Source: a virus. From it: DNA of 64,000 bases. The translations under genes and the position numbers were made by a program. The stretch covers positions 79,061 through 143,060 of IMG/VR virus record IMGVR_UViG_3300040758_000214; one strand, given 5' to 3'. Under the pieces are notes generated by a model, which ran no database searches, was not told the DNA's origin, and saw only the letters and a list, made by a program, of their open reading frames with translations. Positions 17,169 to 26,550 of the stretch are shown here, one piece after another; position 1 is the stretch's first letter; the number at the start of each line of letters is the position of its first letter.

Positions 17169-19707
17169 TGAAAAACCTCCAGTCCTTTCTATAAATTCTT
17201 GGTAAATAATCTATGGGAATAAATCCACTTAAGAAATTTGGTAAAACATAAGTATACGTAGATGGTGCTTTGGCATTGGATTCAATAAATCTTTGTGTAC
17301 ATATACCAGACAACTTTTTGGATGAAATATTTTGTGTAGCATAGGTATAAGAATCGCATAATGCTGATTGAATATCTATAGACTCTTGTTTTGTTAATAC
17401 CAATTCTCTAATATTATTTTTATCAATGATTATATCTCCCGGTTGAAATTTAATATGATCAGTATTTTCAAAAATTGTAACTTTTAATTTCTTATAAACT
17501 GGATCCTCCCTATTTACAAATTTAAAATTCTTTAGATTTTCTTCTTCCATCCAAATTGCAGAATAATTAGAAGTTAGAATTAAAGGATATTTATCTGTAT
17601 CAACTAATATTGCCATGACTAAATGTGTATCTTTCTTTAAGAATAATGGAATTTTATTTACAGTTACAATTTTGTCTCCAACTGAAATTCCATTTAGATT
17701 AGTTACACATTTCCTAACTTTCTCTACAGAAATTATCATAGATCTAAAATCAATGTATTCAATACTTTTTATATTACCTTTACAATCTACAGTATCAATA
17801 TACATTTTAAATGTTTCTTTACAGAAATTAAATCCTGTTATATTTCTATGAATAAACATTTCTGGTGGATTATCCCAATCAACATAAATAATATTATCTC
17901 CAATTTTAAAATCAATATTAAAACATAATCCTTTTAATTGTATAGAATTATTATCTTTTAAAATTTCAGATTTTACTATATCTAATCTTTGTTCCATTAT
18001 AATCGAATCATTATTTCTAGAATTTTTAATCATTAGAATAATATTATTATTAGTTATATATAATTTATGATCATTTGTAATTTGGCAAATACTTTCTTTC
18101 AAATCATTGATTATAATTGTATTTCCATATGAGAAAATTGAAAGATTTTCTCTTTCATTCTCAACATGAGGAGCTATTCTATTATCTATATCAGAATGCT
18201 TAATATGATATAAGTTTTCTCCTAATTTAAATTGTAAATAAAATATCCCCCTAATTATTTCTGCTTTTTCAAAAGTTATTATAGCATTTCCAAATATAAT
18301 TGATGCTCTAGTTCTTGATTTACCTTTATCTACATATAAGTTTCCTTTCTTAAAATTAATATTATTTATAGTTAAATCTTCTGGATTTATTATTTCTATA
18401 TTCTTTAATGATTCTAAAATATAATAATCAGTTCCAATTAAAAATTCTATTTTTCCTCTTCTATTACTTCTAATTTTCTCAATTTTCTTAAATTCTTTAA
18501 CTTCAGAATTTTTATCAATACAAATTATATCTCCTATTTTATAAATTATTCCATTCAATTCATACTCAGTTAAAATATTTTCTTTATTATATGTATTTTT
18601 TATTGCAGATAATAAAGAACTATCACTTATTTTATATTTAACAAATTCTCCTTTTGAATTCTCTAACATTACTCCACTTATAGTACTAGAATCTATAAAT
18701 GATTGTTTAGTTGCTGGATCTATTTTTATAGTCCCTAAAAATTCATAGATATAATGTTTTTCATCATTAATTACAATTTCATCTCCAATTCCTAATGCAT
18801 GTTCATCTGTGAAATAATGACTTTGACAATGTGATGTGACAGTTTTTGGATCTAATTTAACAGAAGGAATATTACATATCATATCTATAGTATCTTTAAA
18901 TAAATATGCTCCAGCATTATCAATATTACTTCTATCCCCACCATTAAAATTTCTAGTCAAATCTTGTATTTCTGAAATGATATTAAAATTAAATGTTTTC
19001 CATTTTGTAGAAAATATAAACATAGGATCAATTGATGTATTATATTCCCAATGTAAAAATGATGAAACTTCTGGTACATCATTATACATATTATAAACAT
19101 ATGTAATATCACCATTGAATTGATTAGCCCAAAATGCATTAATTAATTCTTCTACTTTTTCTCCTAATGATAGATTAGTATTTTTGGCATTATTTGGACC
19201 TAAACATACATGACCATTAGAGTCAAGATTTGTAAAATTTGCATGTAATAAATAATCATGAAATGATGACATTGGGTGTAATCTAAAAAATACTCTAAGT
19301 TCTTTAGGGCAATCATCCAAAAATGCAAGGAAGAAAACTACATATGGAAATGATAAATTAAAATAATAAGGAGGTTTATTTTTTAGAAAGTCGGAATAAC
19401 CATACTCTTTTAATCTTCCAGTTCGTCTTAAATTTTCTATAACAGTATCGAATTGTAAATCAACACAAATATTTCTTATAGCAGGAGGTTCTTCAATAAT
19501 TAAATATGTATAATTTTCAATTTGTTTGTAAAACCTACAGTTTCTAGGTAAAATATCAGATTGAATATTGTTTGAGGCATATAATCTATCATAAAAATCT
19601 TTAGTTTTAATATGTTTTACTTCTGAAAGAACATTAAATGTATCTGAATTTTCTGTTAATGGTTTTACTAAACGAACTTCATTTTGATTAATTAAAATAT
19701 GTTCCAT
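17161..19707 (-). CDS. E2-like conjugating protein with long beta-rich extension
   Basis: An 848-residue protein. The first 200 residues resemble the prokaryotic E2 family found in PRTRC protein B. The visible parts are YYFNLSFPYVVFFLAFL (110-130), then FRLHPMSSF (141-149) and the active-site-like loop LDSNGHVCLG with C168, followed by a helix (GEKVEELINAFWANQF). The remaining 650 residues hold at least five similar beta units with a G-D-x-I core (IGDEIVI, IGDIICI, IGDNIIYV, VGDKIVTV, PGDIII), suggesting tandem SH3- or KOW-like barrels. I know no E2 with such an extension. It is the first gene of the overlapping E2-JAMM-E1 trio. Confidence 0.7.
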   Translation of the reverse strand: MEHILINQNEVRLVKPLTENSDTFNVLSEVKHIKTKDFYDRLYASNNIQSDILPRNCRFYKQIENYTYLIIEEPPAIRNICVDLQFDTVIENLRRTGRLKEYGYSDFLKNKPPYYFNLSFPYVVFFLAFLDDCPKELRVFFRLHPMSSFHDYLLHANFTNLDSNGHVCLGPNNAKNTNLSLGEKVEELINAFWANQFNGDITYVYNMYNDVPEVSSFLHWEYNTSIDPMFIFSTKWKTFNFNIISEIQDLTRNFNGGDRSNIDNAGAYLFKDTIDMICNIPSVKLDPKTVTSHCQSHYFTDEHALGIGDEIVINDEKHYIYEFLGTIKIDPATKQSFIDSSTISGVMLENSKGEFVKYKISDSSLLSAIKNTYNKENILTEYELNGIIYKIGDIICIDKNSEVKEFKKIEKIRSNRRGKIEFLIGTDYYILESLKNIEIINPEDLTINNINFKKGNLYVDKGKSRTRASIIFGNAIITFEKAEIIRGIFYLQFKLGENLYHIKHSDIDNRIAPHVENERENLSIFSYGNTIIINDLKESICQITNDHKLYITNNNIILMIKNSRNNDSIIMEQRLDIVKSEILKDNNSIQLKGLCFNIDFKIGDNIIYVDWDNPPEMFIHRNITGFNFCKETFKMYIDTVDCKGNIKSIEYIDFRSMIISVEKVRKCVTNLNGISVGDKIVTVNKIPLFLKKDTHLVMAILVDTDKYPLILTSNYSAIWMEEENLKNFKFVNREDPVYKKLKVTIFENTDHIKFQPGDIIIDKNNIRELVLTKQESIDIQSALCDSYTYATQNISSKKLSGICTQRFIESNAKAPSTYTYVLPNFLSGFIPIDYLPRIYRKDWRFFNV

Positions 19708-19743
19708 AATGTATTCACCCTTTCACGATTCAATAATTTGGTT

Positions 19744-20046
19744 TTATTTTTTAATATAGAATCTTTCTTTTGTTGGTGTTTCTAAATATTCAACTCTATC
19801 ATATGGAATACTTCTCCATTCTTTCTTTTCTAAATCAAAAACTCTAAGGATATTTTGTTTTACTAAATTTAATATTGCTGCTAAATCAACTTTTTTAGGT
19901 TGTTTTATTTTTGGAATCAAATCAAATTGTAAAGTACATTTCATCATCCTTATTGTTTTATCTTTTTTAATAAATCTAATTATCACTTCTGGTTGTGTTC
20001 TTATAATCTTTAAAAAATCAATTGCATTATTTATTGGTTCATTCAT
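19744..20046 (-). CDS. SH3-barrel phage protein (DUF2693-like)
   Basis: A 100-residue protein with the pattern VIIRFIKKDKTIRMMKCTL, LIP, and a closing VFDLEKKEWRSIPYDRVEYL. I recognise this from the DUF2693/SH3-barrel family common in phages. The function is unknown. It lies between the radical SAM gene and the E2-like gene with short gaps and is probably cotranscribed. Confidence 0.6.
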   Translation of the reverse strand: MNEPINNAIDFLKIIRTQPEVIIRFIKKDKTIRMMKCTLQFDLIPKIKQPKKVDLAAILNLVKQNILRVFDLEKKEWRSIPYDRVEYLETPTKERFYIKK

Positions 20047-20052
20047 ATCATA

Positions 20053-21078
20053 TTAAACTCCTCTTTTTTCTGTATGAAGTATTTCATCTTTATTATCGGA
20101 CAAGTTCGTGTGGAGAACACAGGTCCAATTACATCTAAGACAAAGTTCTTTCTTATCCCTTTTAATTAAATCTAAGAATAAAGGATTTATTTTTCCATCG
20201 TAATCCAAGAAATTTGTAACTGAAGCAGATGTAGTATGTCTTCCACCAATCCTGAGGCATAATCTACATGCTCCATCCGCGTCAATTGTGATATTTGTTA
20301 AATTCTTTTCTAATTCACAATCATATTCACTTGGTAATATCTCAAATAATTTTGGTAATAATTTATCTGCCATATGAACATCTAATTTTTCATCTATTAT
20401 TCTTTTAAATATGTCAGATAATTCTTTTGTTGGTTTGACTAAAACATTTTCATCTGTAACATTTGCAAAATCATAATATGGAGATTTAGAAATATCTATA
20501 AATGTAATATCAGATGATATTCCATTATTTGAAAGTTCTTTAACTAATGGATAAAGATATTTAACATTGTCATTATCAACTGTTATTTCTGCAACCAAAT
20601 CTTTTATTTTTCCTTTTAAACTCTTAAGTCTATTAAACCCTGCAATGCATTTTTTGTATCTATCATTGTCTTTAGATATATTAGGATCAAATATTAAAGG
20701 ATCTACGGAACTTGATAAACCTTTCACCTCTACTTTTTCTAAAAGATCATTTAATGATTTCTGAACTGAATTTGAATTATTTGTGATAATTGTATAATAT
20801 ATATCATTTGAATTACAATATGCAATTATTTGTGGTAAATCATTTCTTAATAAGGGTTCTCCTCCATAGAAAATATGAAAGCAATCTGGGTTATGTTTTT
20901 TTAGTTTAGATAATCCCTCAAGTACTGTTTTGGTTGACATTTCATTCTTATAAAAATGCCCAATATCAGGATATTCTCTTGGTTTATTTTCATAGTCAGA
21001 TACTATTCTACAGTATGAACATTTTAAATTACAACGTCTTGTTAATAACCAATTTACTATTCTTATTTTATCTGCCAT
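20053..21078 (-). CDS. Radical SAM protein with SPASM-like C-terminus
   Basis: A 341-residue protein with the radical SAM cluster motif C16-x3-C20-x2-C23 (RRCNLKCSYC), the SAM-binding GGEP segment (IFYGGEPLLR), and a cysteine-rich C-terminus. That end has CRLC near 267 and CLRCNWTC near 313, the hallmark of an auxiliary iron-sulfur cluster (SPASM or twitch). Such proteins often modify peptides or proteins. It is not QueE, whose motif spacing differs. It lies directly upstream of the ubiquitin-like cluster. Whether it acts on those proteins is unknown. Confidence 0.85.
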   Translation of the reverse strand: MADKIRIVNWLLTRRCNLKCSYCRIVSDYENKPREYPDIGHFYKNEMSTKTVLEGLSKLKKHNPDCFHIFYGGEPLLRNDLPQIIAYCNSNDIYYTIITNNSNSVQKSLNDLLEKVEVKGLSSSVDPLIFDPNISKDNDRYKKCIAGFNRLKSLKGKIKDLVAEITVDNDNVKYLYPLVKELSNNGISSDITFIDISKSPYYDFANVTDENVLVKPTKELSDIFKRIIDEKLDVHMADKLLPKLFEILPSEYDCELEKNLTNITIDADGACRLCLRIGGRHTTSASVTNFLDYDGKINPLFLDLIKRDKKELCLRCNWTCVLHTNLSDNKDEILHTEKRGV

Positions 21079-21087
21079 TACACCTCC

Positions 21088-21300
21088 TTATACCATTACT
21101 AATTCTTCATTGCATGCCATACAAATAAAAGTTTGAATTGGTTGCATCTCTTCCTTACCTGTGGGTGAAATTAAAATAGAAATTTTCTTTATTCTTATTG
21201 CAGTTATAAAATAAATCCCTTCACATTTTGTACATTTAATATCCGGACATTCTGCTAAATTAATTTTTATAGACTGTTGTGGTTGCATTGCTTGCCCCAT
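21088..21300 (-). CDS. Zinc-ribbon phage protein (70 aa)
   Basis: A 70-residue protein with CTKC (23-26) and CMAC (61-64) knuckles. Between them is a KKISILISPTGKEEMQPI segment that I recognise from many phage zinc-ribbon proteins of unknown role. It starts 9 bp ahead of the radical SAM gene. Confidence 0.7.
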   Translation of the reverse strand: MGQAMQPQQSIKINLAECPDIKCTKCEGIYFITAIRIKKISILISPTGKEEMQPIQTFICMACNEELVMV

Positions 21301-21319
21301 TTTAACCTCTCTTTTATTT

Positions 21320-21547
21320 TTATGTTAATATTATTAAACTTATAACTCTAAAACAACAATATATTATTATAACCATATCCATAGCAATAATAATTCCTAA
21401 AAATATACCCGTTAAAATCATAAATTTTTTTACGAGTATATTTTCTTCATCTTTTAAATTTTTTAGTAGTGAAAATAAACATATAAATAATATCACTCCT
21501 ATTATAAAACCACCAAAACTACTTCCAACATAATCAATATTCCCCAT
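21320..21547 (-). CDS. Small membrane protein, two helices (75 aa)
   Basis: Two hydrophobic segments (about residues 12-26 and 44-70) are joined by a charged loop (KNLKDEENILVKKF). No family is recognised. It is probably in the host inner membrane. Confidence 0.6.
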   Translation of the reverse strand: MGNIDYVGSSFGGFIIGVILFICLFSLLKNLKDEENILVKKFMILTGIFLGIIIAMDMVIIIYCCFRVISLIILT

Positions 21548-21564
21548 AATTTATAAACCTCATA

Positions 21565-21828
21565 TTATTTCTCTTCCTCATCTCCACAACTATTACAAGA
21601 TATTAATTGTCTACCACATCTTGGGCATCTCTCCATATCACATCCAATATGATGAACACCACCAAATTTAATATTACAATCATGGCATCTTTGACTAGGC
21701 CCGCCATAATCCGGAGTATATGGAACTTGTGCCATTTTAACTCCATCAGGATATTCTATATCTTCAACTATACAACTTATTGTTTTTTCATCCATCATTT
21801 CTTGTTTACATGCTCCGCATATTGCCAT
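21565..21828 (-). CDS. Multi-knuckle zinc-ribbon phage protein (87 aa)
   Basis: An 87-residue protein with CGAC at the start and CHDC, HHIGCDMERCPRCG and CNSC later. The GGVHHIGCDMERCPRCGRQL pattern is common in phage zinc-ribbon proteins of unknown function. It may bind two zinc ions. It lies 12 bp after the gp46-like gene. Confidence 0.7.
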   Translation of the reverse strand: MAICGACKQEMMDEKTISCIVEDIEYPDGVKMAQVPYTPDYGGPSQRCHDCNIKFGGVHHIGCDMERCPRCGRQLISCNSCGDEEEK

Positions 21829-21840
21829 ATATTCACCTTT

Positions 21841-24039
21841 CTACTTTTTATTAAAGAAACTCAAAACTTCGTCAGCTTCTATAGAATCTATATGTCTATG
21901 ACTTATTAAAAATATAGATTTATCCTTTGCTAAATATCTTAATATCTTAGACACATAACCTATATTTTCATCATCTAATGCATCAAAGATTTCATCAAAT
22001 AACATTATGTTGAATTTAACATCTTGAACTAAACATTGTAAATCTGATAATGTTAAAATTGTTGCAATATCTACAACTCTTGTTTGCCCTCCAGATAATT
22101 TTTTTCTCATATTTGCTTTAGTTTGTGTGTCTAAAACATTTACAGAAATCTTATCTCTAAATTCTCCAGACTTAGTTTCTCTCATGGTATCGAAAGATAC
22201 AATATATCTTCCTCCACTAATTTTCTCAAGATATTCTGAAACCTTACTGTTCATAAAGGGAATAGATTCATCTATTAATATATTAGGAATACCAGAAGGA
22301 GAGAACCCAATCTTCCAAAATTCAACCATTGTGATTAATTCTGATTGTTCTATAATTGACTTTTTCAACTCTTCTAATTCTTTAGTCAATTCAACTTTTC
22401 TATGAGTTAAAGATTCTAAAATTTCTTCATCAAATTTATCACTTTCTTTACTATTTAATTGAGTTTTAATAGATTCAATTGTCAATTTAATTTTATTAAA
22501 ATTTTCTACTTTTTTTTTCTTTTCAGTATATTGAGTTAAATAATTTACTAATTCATTATTTAATTCTAAACCTTTTTGTTTTACTGAATATACATTTTGG
22601 GTATAAGTCTTTTCTATTGTTTCTTTACATTCAATTAATTTATTTGATAGTTTTCCATATGCTTCTTTTAATTTATCTCCAATCTCTTTTATTTTATTTT
22701 TAGCATCTTCTTCAATAATATTTAATTTTTCTTTTAAATCTCTTTCATGTTCTCTTATAAGAATATCTAAATCTTCAATATCATGTAATAAACATTTAAC
22801 ATCCATTGATAAATTAGATTTTTGATCTCTTAATACTTTAACTTCTTCATCTTTTTTATTAAGATGATCCTTTATATGTATTAACTTATCTTGCCCCACA
22901 ACTTGTTGGCATAATTCACAAACAACTTCATCCTTATTCAAAGTGTCTATTAAACTTTTTATCTCTTTTTCTAATTTACTAATCTCTAAATCTGTTCTTT
23001 GAATATTCCTTTTATTATTTTCTAATGATACATTCATATTACTTTTTAGTATTTTATATTTATTTACTACTTCTTGTTGAGTTGATAAATCTTTTATTTT
23101 ATTATTTGATTCTAATTCAATTTCAGATTTTTGACTTGTGGCCTGATTTTTAAATTCTGATTGTTTTAATTGAACTTTAGCTTCTATATCTTTTATTTGA
23201 TTTATTTTTTCTTGTTCAAACTTTTGTAATTGATTTTTCCAATTCTCTATCTCAATTTTTAAATTTGTAATCTTATTTTCAATATTATCTTTTTCTAAAT
23301 ATTTTAATTCTTTATCTAAATTTGAATATGTATCATTTTCCTGTTTTAATTTGATCTTTAGTTCTTCTATATCTAATTTTTTTCTTTTATTAAATTCTTC
23401 TTTTTGTGATATTACATTTTTAATTTGATTAGTAGTTTCTTGTATTAAATTATTTGTAACTTCTTGTTTAGTTTTAGATTTTTCAAATTCAATTTCTAAT
23501 CCTTTTAATTTCTTATCTGCTTTTTTATAATAATCTACATATTCTTCCAATTGAAGGATCATTCTGAATATAGCCTTTTGATCCGTATCACCTAAGTCTG
23601 TAAAAAACGTTTTGCATTTTTGTGAGAAATAAAGAACATTCATAAGTAATTTTTGAGGGAGAATTAATTTTTCAATTTCTTCTAAAAATTCTTTATGTCC
23701 ACGTTTTATATTTTCACCATTTTTTGTTAATATTACTGTATTACCAAATTTCTTATGTTCACAATATCTGTCAGCTCTATATTTATCATTTCCTTCGAAC
23801 CATGTCACCCATGTGTGACAATTACTTCCAATCTTATCATTAACACAATCACTTCCAACCAAATCTTTTGAGGTCCTATTGTATAATGTATATGGGAGAA
23901 TATCGAAAATTGTTGATTTGCCGCTTCCGTTTGGCCCCGTAATCAACGTAAGGGCCCCAGATCTTATGTCTAAAATAATAGGTGATATATAGTTACAAAA
24001 ATTTTCAGCTCCAAATTGGATAAAATTTATGCTTCGCAA
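21841..24039 (-). CDS. Rad50/SbcC-like recombination ATPase (T4 gp46-like)
   Basis: A 732-residue SMC-type protein. Walker A GPNGSGKS lies at residues 35-42, followed by a long coiled coil with a central zinc hook (CELCQQVV) and a second coiled coil. The ABC signature LSGGQTRVVDIA and Walker B IMLFDEIFDALDD come near the end. With the Mre11-like partner encoded upstream it forms the exonuclease complex for end resection and recombination-dependent replication. It has the length and order of a typical phage gp46 (T4 gp46 is shorter). A homing endonuclease gene separates the pair. Confidence 0.92.
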   Translation of the reverse strand: MRSINFIQFGAENFCNYISPIILDIRSGALTLITGPNGSGKSTIFDILPYTLYNRTSKDLVGSDCVNDKIGSNCHTWVTWFEGNDKYRADRYCEHKKFGNTVILTKNGENIKRGHKEFLEEIEKLILPQKLLMNVLYFSQKCKTFFTDLGDTDQKAIFRMILQLEEYVDYYKKADKKLKGLEIEFEKSKTKQEVTNNLIQETTNQIKNVISQKEEFNKRKKLDIEELKIKLKQENDTYSNLDKELKYLEKDNIENKITNLKIEIENWKNQLQKFEQEKINQIKDIEAKVQLKQSEFKNQATSQKSEIELESNNKIKDLSTQQEVVNKYKILKSNMNVSLENNKRNIQRTDLEISKLEKEIKSLIDTLNKDEVVCELCQQVVGQDKLIHIKDHLNKKDEEVKVLRDQKSNLSMDVKCLLHDIEDLDILIREHERDLKEKLNIIEEDAKNKIKEIGDKLKEAYGKLSNKLIECKETIEKTYTQNVYSVKQKGLELNNELVNYLTQYTEKKKKVENFNKIKLTIESIKTQLNSKESDKFDEEILESLTHRKVELTKELEELKKSIIEQSELITMVEFWKIGFSPSGIPNILIDESIPFMNSKVSEYLEKISGGRYIVSFDTMRETKSGEFRDKISVNVLDTQTKANMRKKLSGGQTRVVDIATILTLSDLQCLVQDVKFNIMLFDEIFDALDDENIGYVSKILRYLAKDKSIFLISHRHIDSIEADEVLSFFNKK

Positions 24040-24065
24040 TAGTCCTCCTTCACCTTGAACTTAAT

Positions 24066-24815
24066 TTATTTTACTTTAATTATTTTTCGTCCAAGAATCC
24101 ATTCTTCATTTAAATAATTATATACTAATTCTCTTTTAACCATTTTTGATTTATTTGTTTTAATATTTAAAATCCAACAAAATCCTGAAGTTGAAAATTT
24201 AGATTTATCATATAATTCTTTTGCATGGGCAGAAACATGGGAACTATTGGTCATTAATTCCAAATTTTCTATTCTATTATCATCTTTAATTCCATTTATA
24301 TGATGTACCACTTCATCTTTAGTTAAATATCTCCCTATATGTTGTTCCATTATAAAACGATGCTCCAGTATAAAATTTCCTCTAGAATAAGGGTGATTCT
24401 CAATATATATTAAAATATATCCATCACCATCAACAAATCTTCCACCTTTCCAATTGGGATTTTTATTTCCTTTATTTAATCCTTTTAATGATGCTTTATA
24501 TTCTTCTGATAATTTTTTATGAGGTTTATGTTTTCCACCTTTTCTACATTTAGAACATTTTGAACCAGCTAAATGATTATTTGGAAATTGTTCAAATATA
24601 CCATGAATCTTACATATTATTTTTACTTTAATTCCTTGATTAACATACACTGTTTCAGAATAATTAAATAAATCACCATGTATTTCTTTTGCTTTTTTAA
24701 TAAACAACTCAGTATTATATAATTTACTTGATATAACTGACACATGATGATTAAATAAAAATCTATTCTTTTCATTAGTTACTTCCCCACCACAACCACA
24801 TTCACATAATTTCAT
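24066..24815 (-). CDS. HNH homing endonuclease with DUF723-like repeat
   Basis: A 249-residue protein with three visible parts. The first is an N-terminal Cys-rich knuckle (CECGCGGEVTN). The second is a DUF723-like unit (AKEIHGDLFNYSETVYVN, then CKIHGIFEQFPNNHL and CSKCRKG). The third is an HNH nuclease domain (HRFIMEQHIGR, VVHHINGIKDDNRIENLEL, then HVSAHAKEL). It sits exactly between the gp46- and gp47-like genes, a typical place for a free-standing homing endonuclease in a conserved gene pair. Confidence 0.85.
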   Translation of the reverse strand: MKLCECGCGGEVTNEKNRFLFNHHVSVISSKLYNTELFIKKAKEIHGDLFNYSETVYVNQGIKVKIICKIHGIFEQFPNNHLAGSKCSKCRKGGKHKPHKKLSEEYKASLKGLNKGNKNPNWKGGRFVDGDGYILIYIENHPYSRGNFILEHRFIMEQHIGRYLTKDEVVHHINGIKDDNRIENLELMTNSSHVSAHAKELYDKSKFSTSGFCWILNIKTNKSKMVKRELVYNYLNEEWILGRKIIKVK

Positions 24816-24838
24816 CTACATTTAAATCTCCTTATCTT

Positions 24839-25849
24839 TTAACATGCATTAATTATATCCATTCCAACTTTTTTATATTTCTCTTGTAATTCTTTAGGTA
24901 TTTCCTTTATTCCCATGTACTTTTCTAATTTATCACTCATAGTCATACTTGAATTGATCCCGCGATTTGTAATATCATGATCAGTCTTGTCAATAATTAT
25001 AAAATCATTTTCAATATCCTTTGTATCTATATTTTCAGTCTTTTTAATTTTAATCAAATGTCCTTCTTTTTGTAATTTTCTACATTCTTCTATAACTTCA
25101 GTTCGATTAGCATTAGTCATAGAGAATTCAAAATGTTTTGTATATCCTTCTATTAATTTTGATTTAATCGTATATTTTTCAGTATCCACAATTAAAAATC
25201 TTTTTTCTTCTCCACATTCATTCCATGTATCTTGAACAATTGAACCGGGAATATAAACCTCAATATCTGGTCGTATTATTTCCTGCGGTAGGTGATAATG
25301 GGAAATTATAACTTTCTTATATTTTCCAATTAAGTCAGATAGTTTTATATCACTTACAAGACTTATACCACTTGATAAAATTGATTCTGATAAACCGAAG
25401 TGAGAAATCAAATAATCAGCAGAATTACTCTTTACTTTTTCAGCAACCTTAGTTGAATAAGGCATAAATAATACATTTTCAATTTGCAATTGAGAATCAA
25501 AGGGAACTCTTATAACATTTTTTTCTGTATCTAAACATCGTAAAGCAGATACAACATTCTCAGAACTTTTTGAAGAAAGGTCATGGTTTCCATCGATGCA
25601 TATTATCTGTAAATCAGAGAAGTCTCGAATAAATGATAATAAAACATCAAGAGCGATTGAATAGATGATGTTTTTATTATGAAGCACATCACCTGCAATA
25701 ATAATAATTTTAATTCCATTTTCTCTACAATATATCCCCATACTATAAAGGATATTTTTTTTCTGATACAAACGCTCAGGTAAATTTTCAACAATATTAT
25801 CGTTTAAATTTCCAGTTAAATGAATATCTCCAGTTATTAATGCTCGCAT
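24839..25849 (-). CDS. Mre11/SbcD-like nuclease (T4 gp47-like)
   Basis: A 336-residue metallophosphoesterase with the expected motifs GDIH (7-10), AGDVLH, DGNHD and a later SHYHLP. These bind the two metal ions of the Mre11 nuclease. It partners the Rad50-like protein encoded downstream for resection of DNA ends. The C-terminal 80 residues would be the capping and Rad50-binding part. The length is typical of phage gp47. Confidence 0.92.
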   Translation of the reverse strand: MRALITGDIHLTGNLNDNIVENLPERLYQKKNILYSMGIYCRENGIKIIIIAGDVLHNKNIIYSIALDVLLSFIRDFSDLQIICIDGNHDLSSKSSENVVSALRCLDTEKNVIRVPFDSQLQIENVLFMPYSTKVAEKVKSNSADYLISHFGLSESILSSGISLVSDIKLSDLIGKYKKVIISHYHLPQEIIRPDIEVYIPGSIVQDTWNECGEEKRFLIVDTEKYTIKSKLIEGYTKHFEFSMTNANRTEVIEECRKLQKEGHLIKIKKTENIDTKDIENDFIIIDKTDHDITNRGINSSMTMSDKLEKYMGIKEIPKELQEKYKKVGMDIINAC

Positions 25850-25852
25850 TGA

Positions 25853-26101
25853 TTATTTCTTTCCTTTCTTTCCATTTCCTTTCTTAGGTTCAACTTCTAA
25901 TTCTATTAAAAATCCTTTATGAACACATTCCATTTTGATGTCACTTTTTTCAACTTTACAAATAATTTTATATGTTGAAAAACAACTTCTACAAAATGCC
26001 TCCATATATAATATATCATCAACTATAGTAATAGTTTTAGGACCTGTCATATTAGATTTATTACATTCTGTACATATCCATGTTTTTGGTTGAATGTTCA
26101 T
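25853..26101 (-). CDS. Zinc-ribbon protein (82 aa)
   Basis: An 82-residue protein with CTEC (10-13) and CRSC (36-39) knuckles and a Lys/Gly-rich tail (GNGKKGKK). It starts 3 bp before the gp47-like gene. The basic tail suggests nucleic-acid binding, but the function is unknown. Confidence 0.65.
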   Translation of the reverse strand: MNIQPKTWICTECNKSNMTGPKTITIVDDILYMEAFCRSCFSTYKIICKVEKSDIKMECVHKGFLIELEVEPKKGNGKKGKK

Positions 26102-26112
26102 TTTTATTTTCC

Positions 26113-26550
26113 TTAAAAGTTAATATCTTCATGTTTAGGAAAATCTCTACTAATTTTGGAATCTTCAATATGAGAATTAAATAAGTTTTTCTGAATCGTT
26201 CTTACCATTTCTCCGTACGCGATATTTTTTATGAATACATCTTCATCTATACCACAAATATAAAATCCTAAAATTTCACATATTAATACTAATTCTTCTC
26301 CATCAAAATAATCAAAAGTATCATTATCTCTAATACACTCTAAGTCACTTAACAAGTAAGATTTTGCAATATGAATGTCTGTTTCATTTATTTGTAAACA
26401 TTTATCACAAGTATATCTCTCATTTAAAACTTTTTCATATATTTCATTCCATTTAGATTCAATTTTTTTCGCCATAATTTCACGTGTAATAGTTTTAGGT
26501 ATAAAAACTATAAATGAGCCACAAGATTTAATATCATTAAGTGTTAACAT
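26113..26550 (-). CDS. YIPxxI-family paralogue (145 aa)
   Basis: The N-terminus (SCGSFIVFIPKTITREIM) aligns with the shared S-x-x-F-I-V-Y-x-P-x-x-I pattern of the neighbouring paralogues. A CDKC pair lies near residue 48. The gene overlaps the next upstream gene by a few bases. Function unknown. It is one of at least five family members within 2 kb. Confidence 0.6.
   Translation of the reverse strand: MLTLNDIKSCGSFIVFIPKTITREIMAKKIESKWNEIYEKVLNERYTCDKCLQINETDIHIAKSYLLSDLECIRDNDTFDYFDGEELVLICEILGFYICGIDEDVFIKNIAYGEMVRTIQKNLFNSHIEDSKISRDFPKHEDINF

Noticed and set aside
20053-21078. QueE (partner of QueD)
   Set aside because: It has the usual C-x3-C-x2-C spacing and a SPASM-like end, unlike QueE.
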